From Hermodice carunculata (lineage: Eukaryota > Annelida > Polychaeta > Eunicida > Amphinomidae), in contig OZ026626.1 in assembly GCA_964020975.1 (NCBI GenBank), forward strand, positions 15,918,171-15,982,170: a DNA stretch of 64,000 nucleotides. The letters are read 5' to 3'. The translations under genes and the position numbers were made by a program. Positions within the stretch are counted from its first letter, which is position 1; each line of letters opens with the position of its first letter. The notes under the pieces were generated by a model. That model searched no databases. It saw nothing but the letters and a program-made list of their open reading frames with translations, and had not been told where the DNA came from. Shown in pieces: positions 38,660 to 51,699 of the stretch.

Positions 38660-40700
38660 TTTAGTTGAAGTTTAGTTGAAGTTTATTTTCATAAATACAT
38701 CATTCAAACTATACAGCAAATGAAATTTGAGGGTAGAAACCTTGATGGGCTTATATGACCCTCGGCGATGAAAACTCAAGATACAAAATAAACACTTGCA
38801 ATATTGTAAGTACAGACACTTCTGGTATTTCTAACTTATACAATAATCAACATAATCACTTCAGGTACTCCACACTTCATAAACGTGTTTACGTTAATGA
38901 CAAAATATTAGTGCAAAGTGAACAAAGGGAAAGGGTTGATGATATTCTTTCATGAATAATATGATAGAATAACTTACAGCTTTAGAATGTTTCTTAGTTT
39001 TCTTTAAAAGAAATGAAGGGATGGTGCTTGTCTTATGTGATGTGGAATGTCATTCCATACAATTGGTGCATTAAATTTAATAGAAAAAAATGATTTATCG
39101 GTACGGTAATTGAAAATATGAACATTATATTTTTGTCTAATATCATAATCATGGATATTCTGATTTTCAACAAATAAATCCCGTATGAAATTTGGGATAA
39201 GATTATTAATAGTTTTATATATAAACACACCAGTAACAAATTTGTGTATTGATTCGAATTTCATAATATGTAGATCATAGAAAATTTGCGCAGTATGCTC
39301 ACTGCAGTTGGAATTTGATATTATACGTACAATTCTTTTCTGAAGTTTAACTAAACAATCAAATTTGACCTATAATTAGCAGCCCATGTGATATTACAGT
39401 AAGTAAAATATGGATGAATTAAAGCATAGTATGAATTCCTTAAAATAGTAGTACCCGTACTTTGTTTCACCTTTTTCAAAATCCCAATTATTTTGCTGAT
39501 TTTTCCAGATATATATGCCTTATGAGATTTCCAGTTTAAATGGTCGTCCATCCATATGCCTAAAAACTTTACTTTTGTTACCTGCTGAATTATAGAATCA
39601 TTTATTGAAATTTCAAAATTACCATAATTCTTCTTTCTTAAATGATACACCATATAATTGGTTTTTTCCACATTGACAGAAAGCTTATTAAACTGAAACC
39701 ATTTGGAAACCATAACTAAGGTTTGGTTAACATTTTGTAATAAGTGTTCAAATTTTTTATCAGAGAAAAATAAACTAGTGTCATCTGCAAATAGTAGACG
39801 CAAACATTCTGGACATGCTACAAATAAATAATTTACGTATAAAAGGAACAATAACGGACCCAAGATTGATCCTTGAGGAACACCATGTGTTATTGTTAAC
39901 AAATTAGACTTTGTGTTTTGATAATGAACATATTGCTGACGCTCTGATAAATATGATGAGAACCACTGAAGTGGCACTCCTTTGATACCATATGAATTTA
40001 GCTTGTTTAATAATATATTATGATCAACAGTATCGAAAGCTTTTGAAAGGTCAAGATGAATACCTATGGAATGTTCTTGTTTCTCAAGGGCTTCTGCTAT
40101 CCTGTTTGATAAGAAACTTACTGCTAAGCCAGTGTTATATTGCTTGCAAAAACCAAATTGAAATTGATATAATATATCTAATTTATCCCAATATGATCGA
40201 CGTTGATTGCATGCTACTTTTTCAAACAATTTTGAAAAACATGTAAGTGAAGAAATAGGTCTATAATTTGAAAAAAAAATGGCGGTCACCTTTTTTAAAC
40301 AATGGAAGAACTTTTGCAATTTTCAAATCATTAAGAAAAATACCAGTTTCTAAAGATACATTGATAATATGAGTTAGGGACGTAATTTTTTAAGTTGACA
40401 CATATTTGACGACTCTTGGTTTTATATCGTCACAACCAGGCCTAGAATCTTCAATGAATTTATCAATATCTGAATATCATTATCAGTAGCAGGTGAAAAA
40501 AAAGAAAGAATGAATATGCTGGGCCTGCAAAAAAAATCAGGTTTGATTCCTACATCTCGGATATTTTTTGGCAAGATTGATACCAACAGTTGTGAAGTAC
40601 AGGTTTAATTGGTTTGCTATATCTTTTGCCTCTGCTAGAATTTTATTATTGTGCTTAAATCTGCTGGTTTTTGTAGTCATTTTAAGTTAATTTATTATCA
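38660..40700 (-). mobile_element. LINE of the Jockey/CR1/L2 group, 5' truncated
   Basis: Minus-strand reverse transcriptase homology begins near 40.68 kb (IANQLNLYFTTVG) and runs to about 39.0 kb. The catalytic part (40319-39351) has NYRPISSL, LDLSKAFDTVDH, GVPQGSILGPLLFLLYVN and FADDTSLF, the active-site FADD being intact. Two frameshifts are seen, one in an A/T homopolymer near 40275 and one near 39360, after which the C-terminal part (39264-39004, KFNAPIVWNDIPHHIR) continues. The endonuclease is absent, as in 5' truncated copies. The 3' end carries two copies of the 11-mer ACTTCAACTAA at about 38660-38690, the kind of short tandem tail made by this LINE group. Only two frame breaks in about 1.7 kb suggests a fairly young insertion. 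Confidence 0.85.
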
Positions 40701-41039
40701 TTTCGTTATTCCGGTACTCATTGTTAAGTAGCACTCGCATCATCACTTTTTTAACTTCTGCAATTTTCTTATACTTGAATAATTACTTAATTCGCCCAAT
40801 TCATTGTTATGATGGAGGAAGAGTGTGTTAATAATGTTCACGATACATAAATATCACTTAACGATGTAGGCCTACGTTCTCTTTTTTCTCTAAAGTCAGC
40901 TGACTGACACGTCAGTTGTCAGGGTGACGGGACTACCATATCTGTGTTTATTTTTAGCTCAAATGGCGAAATGTGGGTGTTCAAAGGGGATATGACTATT
41001 TCTTTAAAAAAAAAAATGTGTACTTTCTATATTATGTGA

Positions 41040-41102
41040 ACACTGAATGGCTGGGTTTCAAACCAGCAACCTTCAGCACCAATCACTTAGCTGCAAAGGG
41101 TA
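41040..41102 (-). mobile_element. tRNA-derived SINE head
   Basis: On the minus strand GCAGCTAAGTGATTGG fits a pol III A box and, 30 bases on, GGTTTGAAACCC fits a B box (GGTTCGAANCC). The acceptor stem does not pair, so it is not a working tRNA gene. Confidence 0.5.
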
Positions 41103-41149
41103 AAGCATCATTCTGTTTTTTTTTATGGCAGATATTGCAATGGTTGAGA

Positions 41150-41222
41150 GGACAATTTGAAAACCACTGCCAACTTCCTTCTTTTGATGTGAAACCAGCT
41201 GATTGACAAGTAAGTTGAACTA
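41150..41222 (+). repeat. Third copy of the 22.4-23.9 kb repeat family
   Basis: GGTTGAGAGGACAATTTGAA, CCACTGCCAACTTCC and CAGCTGATTGACAAGTAAG match the right arm of the large inverted repeat (read in reverse complement), in the same order. Confidence 0.45.
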
Positions 41223-41229
41223 AAAAGTA

Positions 41230-42335
41230 ACAGGCCAACCATTTCTCCTATTATCATCGCCAGAATTTCTAAAATTTGTGTTTTCAGTGTTAAGGCCTAT
41301 ATGCTTTGTACAAACATAAGTCTGCAGTGAGGAAGTATATCTGAAAATTGATAGTACCAGTTTACACCCAAGGTTGACATAAATTGATATTTCTGTGATT
41401 TCTAACATGTCTGAACAATATTATTTAGGGGTCTCAAGTGCTCTTTGTCCTTGACTACCGTTTTAGATTGTTTTGTTTTTGTTTATCATTTATTGGTTCA
41501 TAATGCTTTTTGTACAAACTGAGACACCCTTTCAGTAGTGCCATCCTTACAAAAGAGTTTCGTCTTGCTTACTGAACATTTTGTCCGGATATTCGTATGA
41601 AGAAAGGGAGCCACATACGCTCTCAGTTTTTTTCTTTTCTGTTTGATTTTTGAAGCACACATAATTTTTTAAGAAATTTAAAAGTAACCAGACATCAGCA
41701 AATGTTTCAAAAATGTTATAAATAGGTTGTTTATTACAGTTGGTGAATACTCGGACCACACAATATAATTTGCAAAAGGTTACACAATTGTTCCCGACAA
41801 AACAATGTGAAAAAAAAATGTATCATTTTCTTAGGGATACATCTTACCATACACTTTTCAACACAGCAACCGTTGAGAAGAAAATACCGAAACAAAATTA
41901 CATCGAATTAACAATATTTTTTCTCATAAAAAGGTACCATCATGTATACCACTTTATCTGGATAGCAGTGTGCCAAACAAGATACTACGTAACCTCATAT
42001 CTTTAGGTCCAAAATGTCGTCAACAACCAAACATTGCCCGGGGTAAAGAAAGAAAATCCTCCTGGACGCCGTCCAAGAATATGCAAGGAAAGTGGTAAAA
42101 ATGACAGGTTTAATGTTTCAATATTACATGATTGGATCAGCTAAATAAAAGATAGTGTCAGTAATACAATAAAGACCTTCTGATATAAGAATCAATCAGC
42201 CCCGAGAGTCAATTATACAATTCCAGAGGTTGAAAGTTGCCTCCAAAATGTGCGTTGAAAGTGTTTTTGTACCAGCTGAAAAGCATCAAATATTATTGTT
42301 ATCATACGTAAAACGTTTTAATATTTATTAGTTAT
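41230..42335. other. Non-coding stretch, no gene recognised
   Basis: No supported coding region. CCTGGACGCCGTCCAAG at about 42060 superficially resembles a basic DNA-binding motif but stands alone. Confidence 0.45.
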
Positions 42336-42339
42336 ATTT

Positions 42340-42720
42340 TACTTTATTTCACCAGGGATACAAAATTAGTGTGACACTAGCTTACATTTTTAGCCCTGAA
42401 ATAAATAGTTACAATATATACACATAAAAAGGAGAATGTCAATAAAATTCAAGGCTAGGTTTTCCAGTAGCTCCTTTTCAACTTTTCCAGTGATGCTTCC
42501 AGACGAGCAAATTCCGGAAGTTTGTTCCAATCGAAGGGGCCAGAGTAAGAGAAACTGTTGCGAAACATATCAATTTTAGGTTTAAGGACTGATAGGAGGG
42601 ATTTGCTGGTTGATCGTGGACTTCGTGTGGAACCGTCACTCGTAAAGACTAATCTCTCACGAACATAGGAGGCGTTTTCCCATGTAAAGCCTTATATATT
42701 CAATTTACACTTGTGGAATG
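42340..42720 (-). mobile_element. LINE 3' fragment (reverse transcriptase C-terminus and 3' UTR)
   Basis: Read on the minus strand from about 42690 the frame gives YVRERLVFT, then SFSYSGPFDWNKLPEFAR and SLEKLKRSYWKT before a stop near 42465. The SYSG...WN-LP...R...SL--FK pattern is the usual end of Jockey/CR1-group polyproteins. The 3' UTR follows to about 42340 and ends GGTGAAATAAAG. A (TA)n tract cuts it off at the 5' side. Confidence 0.65.

Positions 42721-42755
<35 letters not shown>
42721..42755. repeat. (TA)n microsatellite
   Basis: Short TA tract adjoining the LINE fragment. Confidence 0.9.
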
Positions 42756-42758
<3 letters not shown>

Positions 42759-42759
42759 T

Positions 42760-43570
42760 ATAACAGTGTGACACCCCTAAAAAGGCTACCTCCTAAGTGA
42801 AACTAGCTCATAAGTCAGCCAGGGAGATTAAGTAGACACGTGATATTGCTTTATTAAACAATGTTGCCGAAAACTCGTAATACATAAAGTGTCATAATGA
42901 TGAATATTATAGGGTTTATTATATCCATGCTAGATGGCGCCTGCGGTTAACACCACTCTGCTAAATTTGAATAAATTACTTAAAATCTCTGTTAACTTGT
43001 AAAATTTGCAATTGAGTACAAGTTTTTCCACTGCAAGCCCTCTGCTTTGATTTTGCATATATAGATATATGATATGCTTATATGTTTGTCTAAATAAATC
43101 ACATTTTAGTAACAATAATTAATTAAATATTTGAGAATCATAAAAACACAAAATTGTTGTGTTTGTCAATAAATGTCATCATTTTTTTTATGCTGCCTTT
43201 AACGGTCGCAGTGCAATCAAGTTATTGTATCGTGTGGTATGGTGTGTGTCATGTTGTTTAATGTTATTAACCATCCAAATAATGTGCGTTGTCTGTGTGT
43301 AAATTTTATTTTATTCCTACTCCAACTCCATCTTTCCAAACCAACTGCTGTAATCGGCATTCCAAATCCAAGTGACACCTCTAACAGTATCTTACATATG
43401 GTTTCCTCACACGTTAAGCATATTGAGTCAATGGGCATATACCTGCAATGCTTTGAGAAGATAAATGTTATTTGAAACATTAAGAGAATATACAGTTCGT
43501 TTTTTATTCTAGATATCTGAGTATGGACTGTACAATACTTTTTTTAAACATTGACGTATATAGAATTGAG
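42760..43570. other. Non-coding stretch, no gene recognised
   Basis: AT-rich. TGCTAGATGGCGCC at 42927 is a common invertebrate repeat-like motif; nothing else is supported. Confidence 0.4.
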
Positions 43571-43575
43571 TCTCC

Positions 43576-44011
43576 TGGGGCTATATTTACAAAGAGTTTA
43601 ATCTTATCCTGGACTTAATCCTAATATGAAAATCAATGTATCTTTGGGCCTTGAACTAATGAAACGTTGGCCTAATGTTTGATCTAAACTTGCAGAATGA
43701 ATTTGTCAGTGTTCTCCGCGGTAATAGGAACTTTGGAATTAAAGTTTCCATTTTAATAAAACAATCTGGATTCATTCCATATTTCCATTCCGGATCAAAA
43801 TATTAAATACTGGCTCAAACTAAGATTGATCCAATTAAATGAGCCTGCAAAGCCTTAAGTTCATGTTGTAACCAAGTAAAAGTATTGGCTAATCATCGAA
43901 GTTTTAATCAAACATTGAGTCAATGATTAAGTAGTTTGGCGAGTGAACCGTATTGATTTTATCTTAGGATTAAAGTTATACTCAGATAAAATGTATGTAA
44001 ATACGGCCAGA
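43576..44011. mobile_element. MITE with about 60-bp terminal inverted repeats, about 435 bp
   Basis: The left end GGGGCTATATTTACAAAGAG... and the reverse complement of the right end, CTGGCCGTATTTACATACA..., align for about 60 bases and share TTAATCCTAA and AAAATCAAT. Termini of GGCCGTATTTAC type recall Harbinger/ISL2EU non-autonomous elements. Target duplications are not clear. Confidence 0.55.
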
Positions 44012-44019
44012 GCACACGC

Positions 44020-44100
44020 AGACCGACTGGCTTAGGGGTAGACATGCAGTCATGCACTAGAAGGTCTTAGGTTGGAGACTAACGAAAATTAGATATACCT
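44020..44100 (+). mobile_element. tRNA-derived SINE head
   Basis: TGGCTTAGGGGTAGAC (44028-44043) fits an A box and AGGTTGGAGACT (44069-44080) a degraded B box at tRNA spacing. It starts about 10 bases after the MITE ends. Confidence 0.45.
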
Positions 44101-44410
44101 TTCTCCAACATATTATATGCAATGCATTTTTGCTGTTATTTTCAATTATATAGGCTGTTTCTATCTTTATGAATGTTCAGTCATACAGGTAAAAAAAATA
44201 TATAATTATTTACGGTAGTGTTTTTTTAAAATAAAAACTTAAGTTGGTACTATAAGCAAAATAAACAGTCAGAGATAAATGCAAGCTTTTTTATGCAACA
44301 GACAATGTTACGATTTCACCTAACATTGCTGAACATGAAGAAAATTATACTTGTTTCCTTTTACCATCACCAAGACCATTCCGTTTAATGCTTTATTTTT
44401 CATTATACAT

Positions 44411-44561
<151 letters not shown>

Positions 44562-44943
44562 AATGTATATAGTTGCTATGTTTTCCTGATAATATTACAT
44601 GTTCCGTTGCACTCACTGATACATACAAGCTTAGCAAAAGTAGCAATCATGTAGCGATTTCACCTTATCTTTGTGAATATGAAGGGATTTCCATGAACTC
44701 ATTCAATGTCACCTGCAAAGCAATATGGAACATGACAAGATTAATGGTCGATCATTGAACACACTTTATTTTTAAAAACGAGCGTTGTGAACGTGTACTT
44801 TTTTGCTATGGAAGTTTCATTTTTGAGGACATTTTAACTGGGATATGTAGAGTGTCTGAGAAATGTTGGACAAGAATATCAATATGCATGTTACTATCAT
44901 AAAAATGACTGAACTCACTCATATTTTGTGGATGTATGAATTA

Positions 44944-45060
44944 CCAAGTTCAAGTTCTTTATTCGCCCGTGACCTCTACCCGAGGTATAGGACCATAAAT
45001 CAAATACAAATAATAATATTGACAATTAGCGATGGAATGCATACAAGATAAACACAAATA
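44944..45060 (-). mobile_element. L2-like LINE 3' tail
   Basis: On the minus strand the segment reads TATGGTCCTATACCTCGGG then AATAAAGAACTTGAACTTGG, the short direct repeats (GAACTT) ending many L2-group LINEs. No protein-coding part is present beside it. Confidence 0.5.
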
Positions 45061-45740
45061 ATATCAAAAATTAATATGGAGGTTCTATAATAATTTAAAA
45101 CCTTCAATAAGAAATTTACAGACCTTGTTTAGTTGTGTTACATCAGAAGTTAATAATTGAGAAAATTTTAATACATTTGCAGGCTTGTAAAAATGCTCTG
45201 GAATGAATTTTTTTCTGAATTTTCTCACTGTCAGAATGAGAGGGTCCCCTCTCACATTTGACTTGATTTGTGATGACCCAGTTAATAGGAGTCACCTGAT
45301 TCTCCATCACCGTCATATATTGCATAATGAAGTTTACAGGTTGCAGTGATTGCCTCGTCCCATCAGTTGGATGTTCATATCCAGTGAAGCGCAATCAATA
45401 GGGAATGAATGAGCCAACTCATCTTGGCTGTCACTGGGAGGTCTTATATCATGTATGTTGAAGTCAATTTGAGTGTGCGCACTCATCCCGTCACCATGGT
45501 CACTGGAATGTCGCAATGAATAACATAACGAGCAAGTGAACCCACTCATTCTTTTTCTTTTTCCTGCCGTATTATATACACAACAACCATTTTGGGATAT
45601 GAAAATTAAATAGTGAAAACTACAGAGTTACCCGCTTTTTGTTAGAGGCTGTGCTTATTAAAAAAAATAGTGTCAGAAAATTTCGAGAATTATATTGGCA
45701 AATTAGAAAGTTCATTATATATGTGTGTATTTATATACGT

Positions 45741-45743
45741 ATG

Positions 45744-45820
<77 letters not shown>
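45741..45820. repeat. (TA)n microsatellite
   Basis: About 80 bases of TA. Confidence 0.95.
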
Positions 45821-45949
45821 GAACGACACACCCAACATGCGCGTGGCTGTTACGTCACATGCCACATGTTTACTCAGCATCTGCAGCTCAGCTCCCTGAT
45901 GGTGCAACCCGAATATAATCCAACACTATAAAATTACCTGGGAAACATC

Positions 45950-45951
<2 letters not shown>

Positions 45952-46028
<77 letters not shown>
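45952..46028. repeat. (TA)n microsatellite
   Basis: About 75 bases of TA, 130 bases from the preceding tract. Confidence 0.95.
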
Positions 46029-46029
<1 letters not shown>

Positions 46030-46032
<3 letters not shown>

Positions 46033-47085
46033 AATAACAATGCACAAGTCGCAATACATAAAAAATGTCGAAACCAAAAAGAAAAATAAGCTTATAACCC
46101 CCCAACAATAAAAAGAAAGAAGAAGAAAAGCAAAGAAAACACTTCAAGATAAATTTTTTTCAACCCACAATGTCTAAGTCTGGATGTTCTACGCCGAGGC
46201 TATTAGGTCTTGGAGTTGTGTGAGTATGTGAATTTTGTACATCTAAATATAAATGTAGGGTACAGCAATACTTCAGTAGGTACTCAAATATATAGTATAA
46301 AAAACGATCTGTATGTTATTATACTTCAAATTTACTATTCATCTTATCAAGCCATTGCAGTAATATATGAAATGACTTAGCATGCGTGTGAGGGAGCTAC
46401 TATAAAGGTAAAGGAATCATGCCGAAGAGTGTTGTTGGGAAATTTTGTATTGATTGCTTTAAAGGCAAAAGATGTGTGCATGGTGTTTGTGCGAGAAATT
46501 GTGTGTTTTAATTTATATTGTTAAGGCATTTCTTATATATAATATCAATCATTTGCTACAACTTTTAATGATGGTACCCTCTAACCGTATACATCATGCA
46601 CATAGTAACGTGAAAAAAGTATGATATTTGATGTTAAAACTGCGCTGTCAAGTGTCATATGTTTAAAGTCATTCCAGTCCTTTGTGCTGAGACGAGCGAC
46701 TTCAGCATTGTTTGGGACAATAAACTTGGAGGTTATTTGTTTTCAAGCATTACTGTCTAATAAACTCAGGAATGCCACCAAGGTACTACAATTCACATGT
46801 GTTTAATATTTGAGATTTTAATACTTATTTCTTAGCAAAGGAGGCTTTACAAAAGGAATATGGTACAACGCTGGTCGACAGTGGTCTTGAAGGTCTACAA
46901 CTGCATGTGTGTCCTTTACATGACAATATTGGATACAGCACTCCTACTTTATATGCCTAACGCCCTGTATCCTACCTATTCATGATAAGGACGCATATCT
47001 GTCAACTCTCACATTTTCATCGGGATTCTCCCTATTTGGAGACAGGGATTTTTGAGCAAAAATTTACAATTTACTGTTATTGTCA
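46030..47085. other. Non-coding stretch before the LTR element, no gene recognised
   Basis: Only short frames. CTGTCAACTCTCACATTTTC near 46998 looks like a dispersed repeat fragment, unconfirmed. Confidence 0.4.
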
Positions 47086-47086
47086 T

Positions 47087-47553
47087 CTTGGACGACTGGC
47101 AGGGCCAAATGAAAATCATGAAGACAATGGTTCAAAATGATGTTTTATTCCTAAATACCGGTTAGGCTGGAAACATCTGACGTAAAATAGTAGGCACTTG
47201 TTCTGACACAACCCGTGCACCTTAAATCATTTTCACCATTTAAGCAGACATACCAACATATGACATATGCCCCCTTACGCCCAAAAATGACTTAAACCCG
47301 TACCTAATATACTGGAAAATCACAAAAAAAAACTGATAAATAGACATTCGAAATTTCAAGAATTAAAACCGGGGCAGTGCCCTGAAACCCATGTTAAACT
47401 AACCAGCAAACTTGTTTTTTCCATACTTCCCCATGTTACATGGAAAGCACCTTTTACTTGCACGTGTACCCTGGACCTGCTCCCTGAACAATCTTCACTG
47501 GTCACCCGTCAATCAGCAAATGTAAACCAAGAACACATCCTACGGGCCCCAAG

Positions 47554-47618
<65 letters not shown>

Positions 47619-47840
47619 GTACCTAGCATGGATGACTGATTTTACCCTAGTCCCTCACTTGTTATCCTGTGTAATATGCATATGTTCCTGATAAACCCCA
47701 GCGTAAAGTCACGTGGACCACTAGGCGGAAAATTTGAATCAACAAAGGGCAATCAGAACCAAGAATCAAATTGTAAAAAGAAAAAAAAATATACATTTAA
47801 TTTTGATAAATGAACAAATACAGCTTTTCTGCATTTGACC
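47087..47840 (-). repeat. 3' LTR of the BEL/Pao fossil
   Basis: The segment matches 58220-58335 and 61248-62070 in order and orientation, for example GGACGACTGGCAGGGCCAAA, ATACCGGTTAGGCT, AAACTAACCAGCAAACT and TAGCATGGATGACTGA. A (TA)n tract (47555-47616) sits inside it. Confidence 0.8.
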
Positions 47841-47866
47841 CCCCCCCCTTTTTTTTTTTTTATTGA
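47841..47866 (-). promoter_or_regulatory. Polypurine tract of the BEL/Pao fossil
   Basis: A C-run followed by a T-run on the + strand, that is a purine run on the element's sense strand, immediately before the 3' LTR. This is where plus-strand priming occurs in LTR elements. Confidence 0.6.
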
Positions 47867-48449
47867 CATGAATAAACCTACACGAGAGCATACATAAAAG
47901 AATACTACACGCAGAGAATATTTATTAATGATAAGTATTTGAGACCCTCCCGAATATGACTTTTTATCAACAAAGATATAAACTAGAAAATAACCCTGTT
48001 TCCTACCACATACCATACAATTATTACCGGTACAAACTGATACTACAACCTTGAACCAATATGATCAGCCTTATGTTAGCCAATTTCAAATAATGATCCA
48101 AAATAACATCATTTATAAAGACTATATCTAGCAAAATAGATGAACAAGTGATAAAGTAACAATGCCACCTATAATAATATAGAAACTGAACCATTTCACA
48201 ATTCATTGTATTAAACCCTCTAACTCACATGATGCGCCTTTGATTATCAACATTTTAACAAAAGCACAATTCTTACATATAGATCATTTAGCTTGTATAC
48301 AATATGAATTTCACTATTCCTCCTTTGACTTGTAATTATGATACATTATAAATCAACGTCTAACCTAAATAAATGATTAACTGATCGACGTAACATTGTA
48401 ACACGTGTTTTCAGCAACACTGAACGAATCTTTCCATCTCTCCATGTAA

Positions 48450-49260
48450 AAACTTTTTTTCACTATTGCAAGTGGTCATAAATTACGAGGCATTCCTTAT
48501 TCAAACGCAGAACTTGTTCTCCTACTCTGAAGTTATCACTCGGAACCTGCCATTTCGACCTAGTGTTGAAGGACAGAAGATAAAGTTTCAACAATTTAGA
48601 CCAGCACATGTTTGCCAAATGTTGAGTGTGTCTAAACCGACTTGGTAAGCTTCTAAAACAGAACCTCCACCTGGTGGGACATCCGTGTGCTTACATAACA
48701 TAAGCAATGAATTGGGAGGAATGTGTGTAAAATGATTAGTATCAGCTTTCATATTTGTAAATGGTCCACTATTAACAATCGACTCTACTCCGCAAAAAGT
48801 AGTTTCCAGTACTTCATGTGTGAGTCACAAAGCATATCGGAGTATTGCTCTTAAAACTATTTTGACCACCCCAATCAGATGCTCCAAGCCACCACCCCAG
48901 TGTGGTGCACATGGTACAGTGTATACGAACTCTACTGACTTTGCAACGGAAAACTGCTTTAAAGTAGTCTGTGGGTGGAAATAAAGAGCTTTAAGTACTT
49001 CTTGTTCCCCTTTTATGAAATTCTCCTCGTTGTCGCAATAATTGGTAGATACACAACCTCTACGTGACGCAAAGCAATGCAGGCCAGTTAAAAAGGAATC
49101 TGCCTCTAGTGAATGCAGCATCTCAATGTGTATTGCTCTGGAGCTCATGCATGTAAATAAACATCCATAACGCTTCTTCTGTCCACGATAGAAATTTTGT
49201 AGTATGGACCAAAGCAATCTATCCCTATGTGGCTAAATGCGGGAAGGTAAGGCCTGATTC
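48450..49260 (-). mobile_element. BEL/Pao integrase region (fossil)
   Basis: The best piece (49217-48825) has GCLFTCMSSRAIHIE, SFLTGLHCFASRRGC and VPCAPHWGGGLEHLIG, the usual core and GGxWE-like end of BEL/Pao integrases. Degraded C-terminal homology continues to about 48.45 kb. Confidence 0.8.
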
Positions 49261-49832
49261 TAGCAGAATGCAATCTGTCATTAGCTGACATGCTGTTTTA
49301 CATACAGCATTTAACACACAATGCATCTCTGTAAAACGCGTTGAACACTGCGAAGTGATTTGGTAATCTAAAACTCAATACGCACTTAACTCAATGTCCA
49401 TTCGCATCCCGAATGCGCTTTAGCATGATAACGATGTATTATACGCTGGGCAATAGTTCATAAACTTGACAATATGATTGGATGTTCACCTGTCCTGCCC
49501 CGACTCTCAATATACCATTTTTGTCCAAAAATGGATTTTTGGATAGAATGCTACTTGACTTGCGTATCGGTAGATCTGAACTCAATTCAGCAATCTCTGT
49601 TTCAAATACCTGCCTTTGAAAATGTCTGATGACAATGTCGTAAGCAACATTGAATTCACTTGTTGATAGTGATTTTTTTAATCAAATATGCGCTTGGCTT
49701 TGTACAAAACAAACTTGCAAAGCCATGCTACACATTTAATAATCTTGGTCAATGAAGAACAATATTCACAGATCTTTTCGATCCATGGCTTAGGACTATC
49801 TGTGTGATCACTTACTTGTGTAGCAAAGGATT

Positions 49833-50474
49833 TTATGTCAGGATCATCCTGAGAAACTGAAAAAAAATACAGTTTCTGTCCCAAGATCTTGTGAAACTGG
49901 TTAAACATTTTGGACCATGACACCACAAAGCAATGGCTCCCGGATAGTCTATAGAAAATGGCGTAGTCAACAAATCTGCCGGATTGTTTTCCGATTTTAT
50001 GTAATCCCACCACAGAGGATAAGTGTGAGTACTGATAAAACTGACACGATTTTCCACAAGAATGTGAAAACAAAGGGATTCGTTGTTGATGTGACCTAAT
50101 ACAATTCTCGAGTCTGTCCAGAAAAACACTGTTACATTATTTATATATAGTTCACATTTTAGGACAATGTATAAATTTACAGCACATTTTGCTACTTGAA
50201 GCTCTAGCCTAGGCACCGAATGGCTGTTTTTTTATTGGTGCTATGTGAGACTTACTCAATAATAACTGACAAGAAATCTCACCAGTATGGCCAATAATCT
50301 AATAAATGCACTGGATCCGTAAGCAATATGGCAGCAAATAAAAAAAAAATGCACTTCATGATATTCCTTGTGAAACTCTGCTGGTTTCACACATCTTGGA
50401 AAACTAACGCTTGCTAAGCTTTTACTCAATGAATAAACCCATGTACCCCAACTTTGCTGTACATGATCGGGCAC
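49833..50474 (-). mobile_element. BEL/Pao RNase H region (fossil)
   Basis: PRLELQVAKCAVNLY and FFWTDSRIVLGHINN are hallmark BEL/Pao RNase H segments. The linker before it (50474-50256) has SWGTWVYSL and FPRC, also typical. Confidence 0.8.
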
Positions 50475-50520
50475 ACAGGTATCCCATTTTGTTTGAAGCC
50501 GGGTTGCTTATTGCAGTAAT

Positions 50521-51660
50521 TTAACTGTAACCACCCAAGGAGCTAGGAGTCCCGGAAGGTGGAATATAGAAGCGACAAAACTGGGCATGACTCGTCGTGT
50601 AAGATTCACAAATTTTTAGATGCAACATCAATACTAAAACATCCTTTTTTAACATCCATTTAACCCCGGAAGCTCGACATTTGGAGCCTGACGAAAATTC
50701 CTGAACTTCCTTTGCACGACTTTCAATAGGGATTTGGTCTGAAATGTGCTCGTTGTAAATTGCAAATTTTGTGATTTCAGAGCCTCCTAACCGAAAAATG
50801 GCAAGGAGATCGAAAACAATCAGATACACTTCACTGATGTTACGTACTGATTGTGTAAGATCATCTACATACATGGAATTTAGAATAAATTCCTTACATA
50901 AATGATCTATATCAGGATTATCCAGGATAATCCTTCTAAGGGCATAGGTAGAAGATGATGAACACCAAATGCCTCCCAATGTGTTCACATGCATGGGCAA
51001 ATGAATCAGCCAACCCCCTTCATGCCAAAGAAGGCGTAGTGCATTGCGATCACATTCAGGTATTAACACTTTGTTGTACATTTCCTTGAGGTCACCTTGC
51101 ACTCCATATTCATGTGATCTTAAAAGCAAAAGGACAAACAATAACTTGTTTACCAAGTCTGGTCCTTGTAAACAACACTCATTCAACCAGCATCTGGCCC
51201 ATTTAGCTGAGCAATCAAAAACAATGCGTATTTTCCAGGGTTAATTTTTTTTTTTTTTTTTTTTTCTTTTTTTTTTGCGATTAACTACACCATGATGTGA
51301 AATATTCTATTTGTTTCGCTCAAAGCATTTTTCTAGGGAACACCTCTGCGTATTTGGAATCAATCAATTTTCAAATCTCTTGGTCATAGCTTGACAAGAG
51401 ATTTTCCTTGATTAGGCGTTTGACCAGGTTATTTAAGCATTTAACAGCCATAAGAGAATTATTTGGAAGTGGTTCCTGAGGATTTTTTTCCATGGGATGT
51501 CCAGCTGATAATGCCCATCCACTAATTTCCAAGTATTATCCCACAGCTCAAGGACTCTTTTATCATCCTCAGAGAAAGAAGTGTTGCCAAACGGTCCATT
51601 CTCTATCTCCCATAACTTATGTGTGTCAGTAACGCGTGCAGAAACAGATTCACACACGCT
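50521..51660 (-). mobile_element. BEL/Pao reverse transcriptase region (fossil)
   Basis: The start of the domain is visible at 51657-51480 (FSEDDKRVLELWDN, DGHYQLDIPWK), and the core at 51186-50521 (GVQGDLKEMYNKVLI, LRLLWHEGG, YVDDLTQSV), all BEL/Pao-like. Confidence 0.8.
51250..51277. repeat. Poly-T tract inside the BEL/Pao fossil
   Basis: Nearly pure T run. Confidence 0.85.
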
Positions 51661-51699
51661 GATTCAACAGTTTTTGCAGGATCGGAAACCTCAGTGTAA

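Noticed and set aside
41040-41102. Functional tRNA gene
   Set aside because: A and B boxes fit but the acceptor and anticodon stems do not pair; better explained as a SINE head.
42055-42100. Basic motif PPGRRPRI suggestive of a transposase
   Set aside because: About 20 codons with no flanking homology; too short to support.
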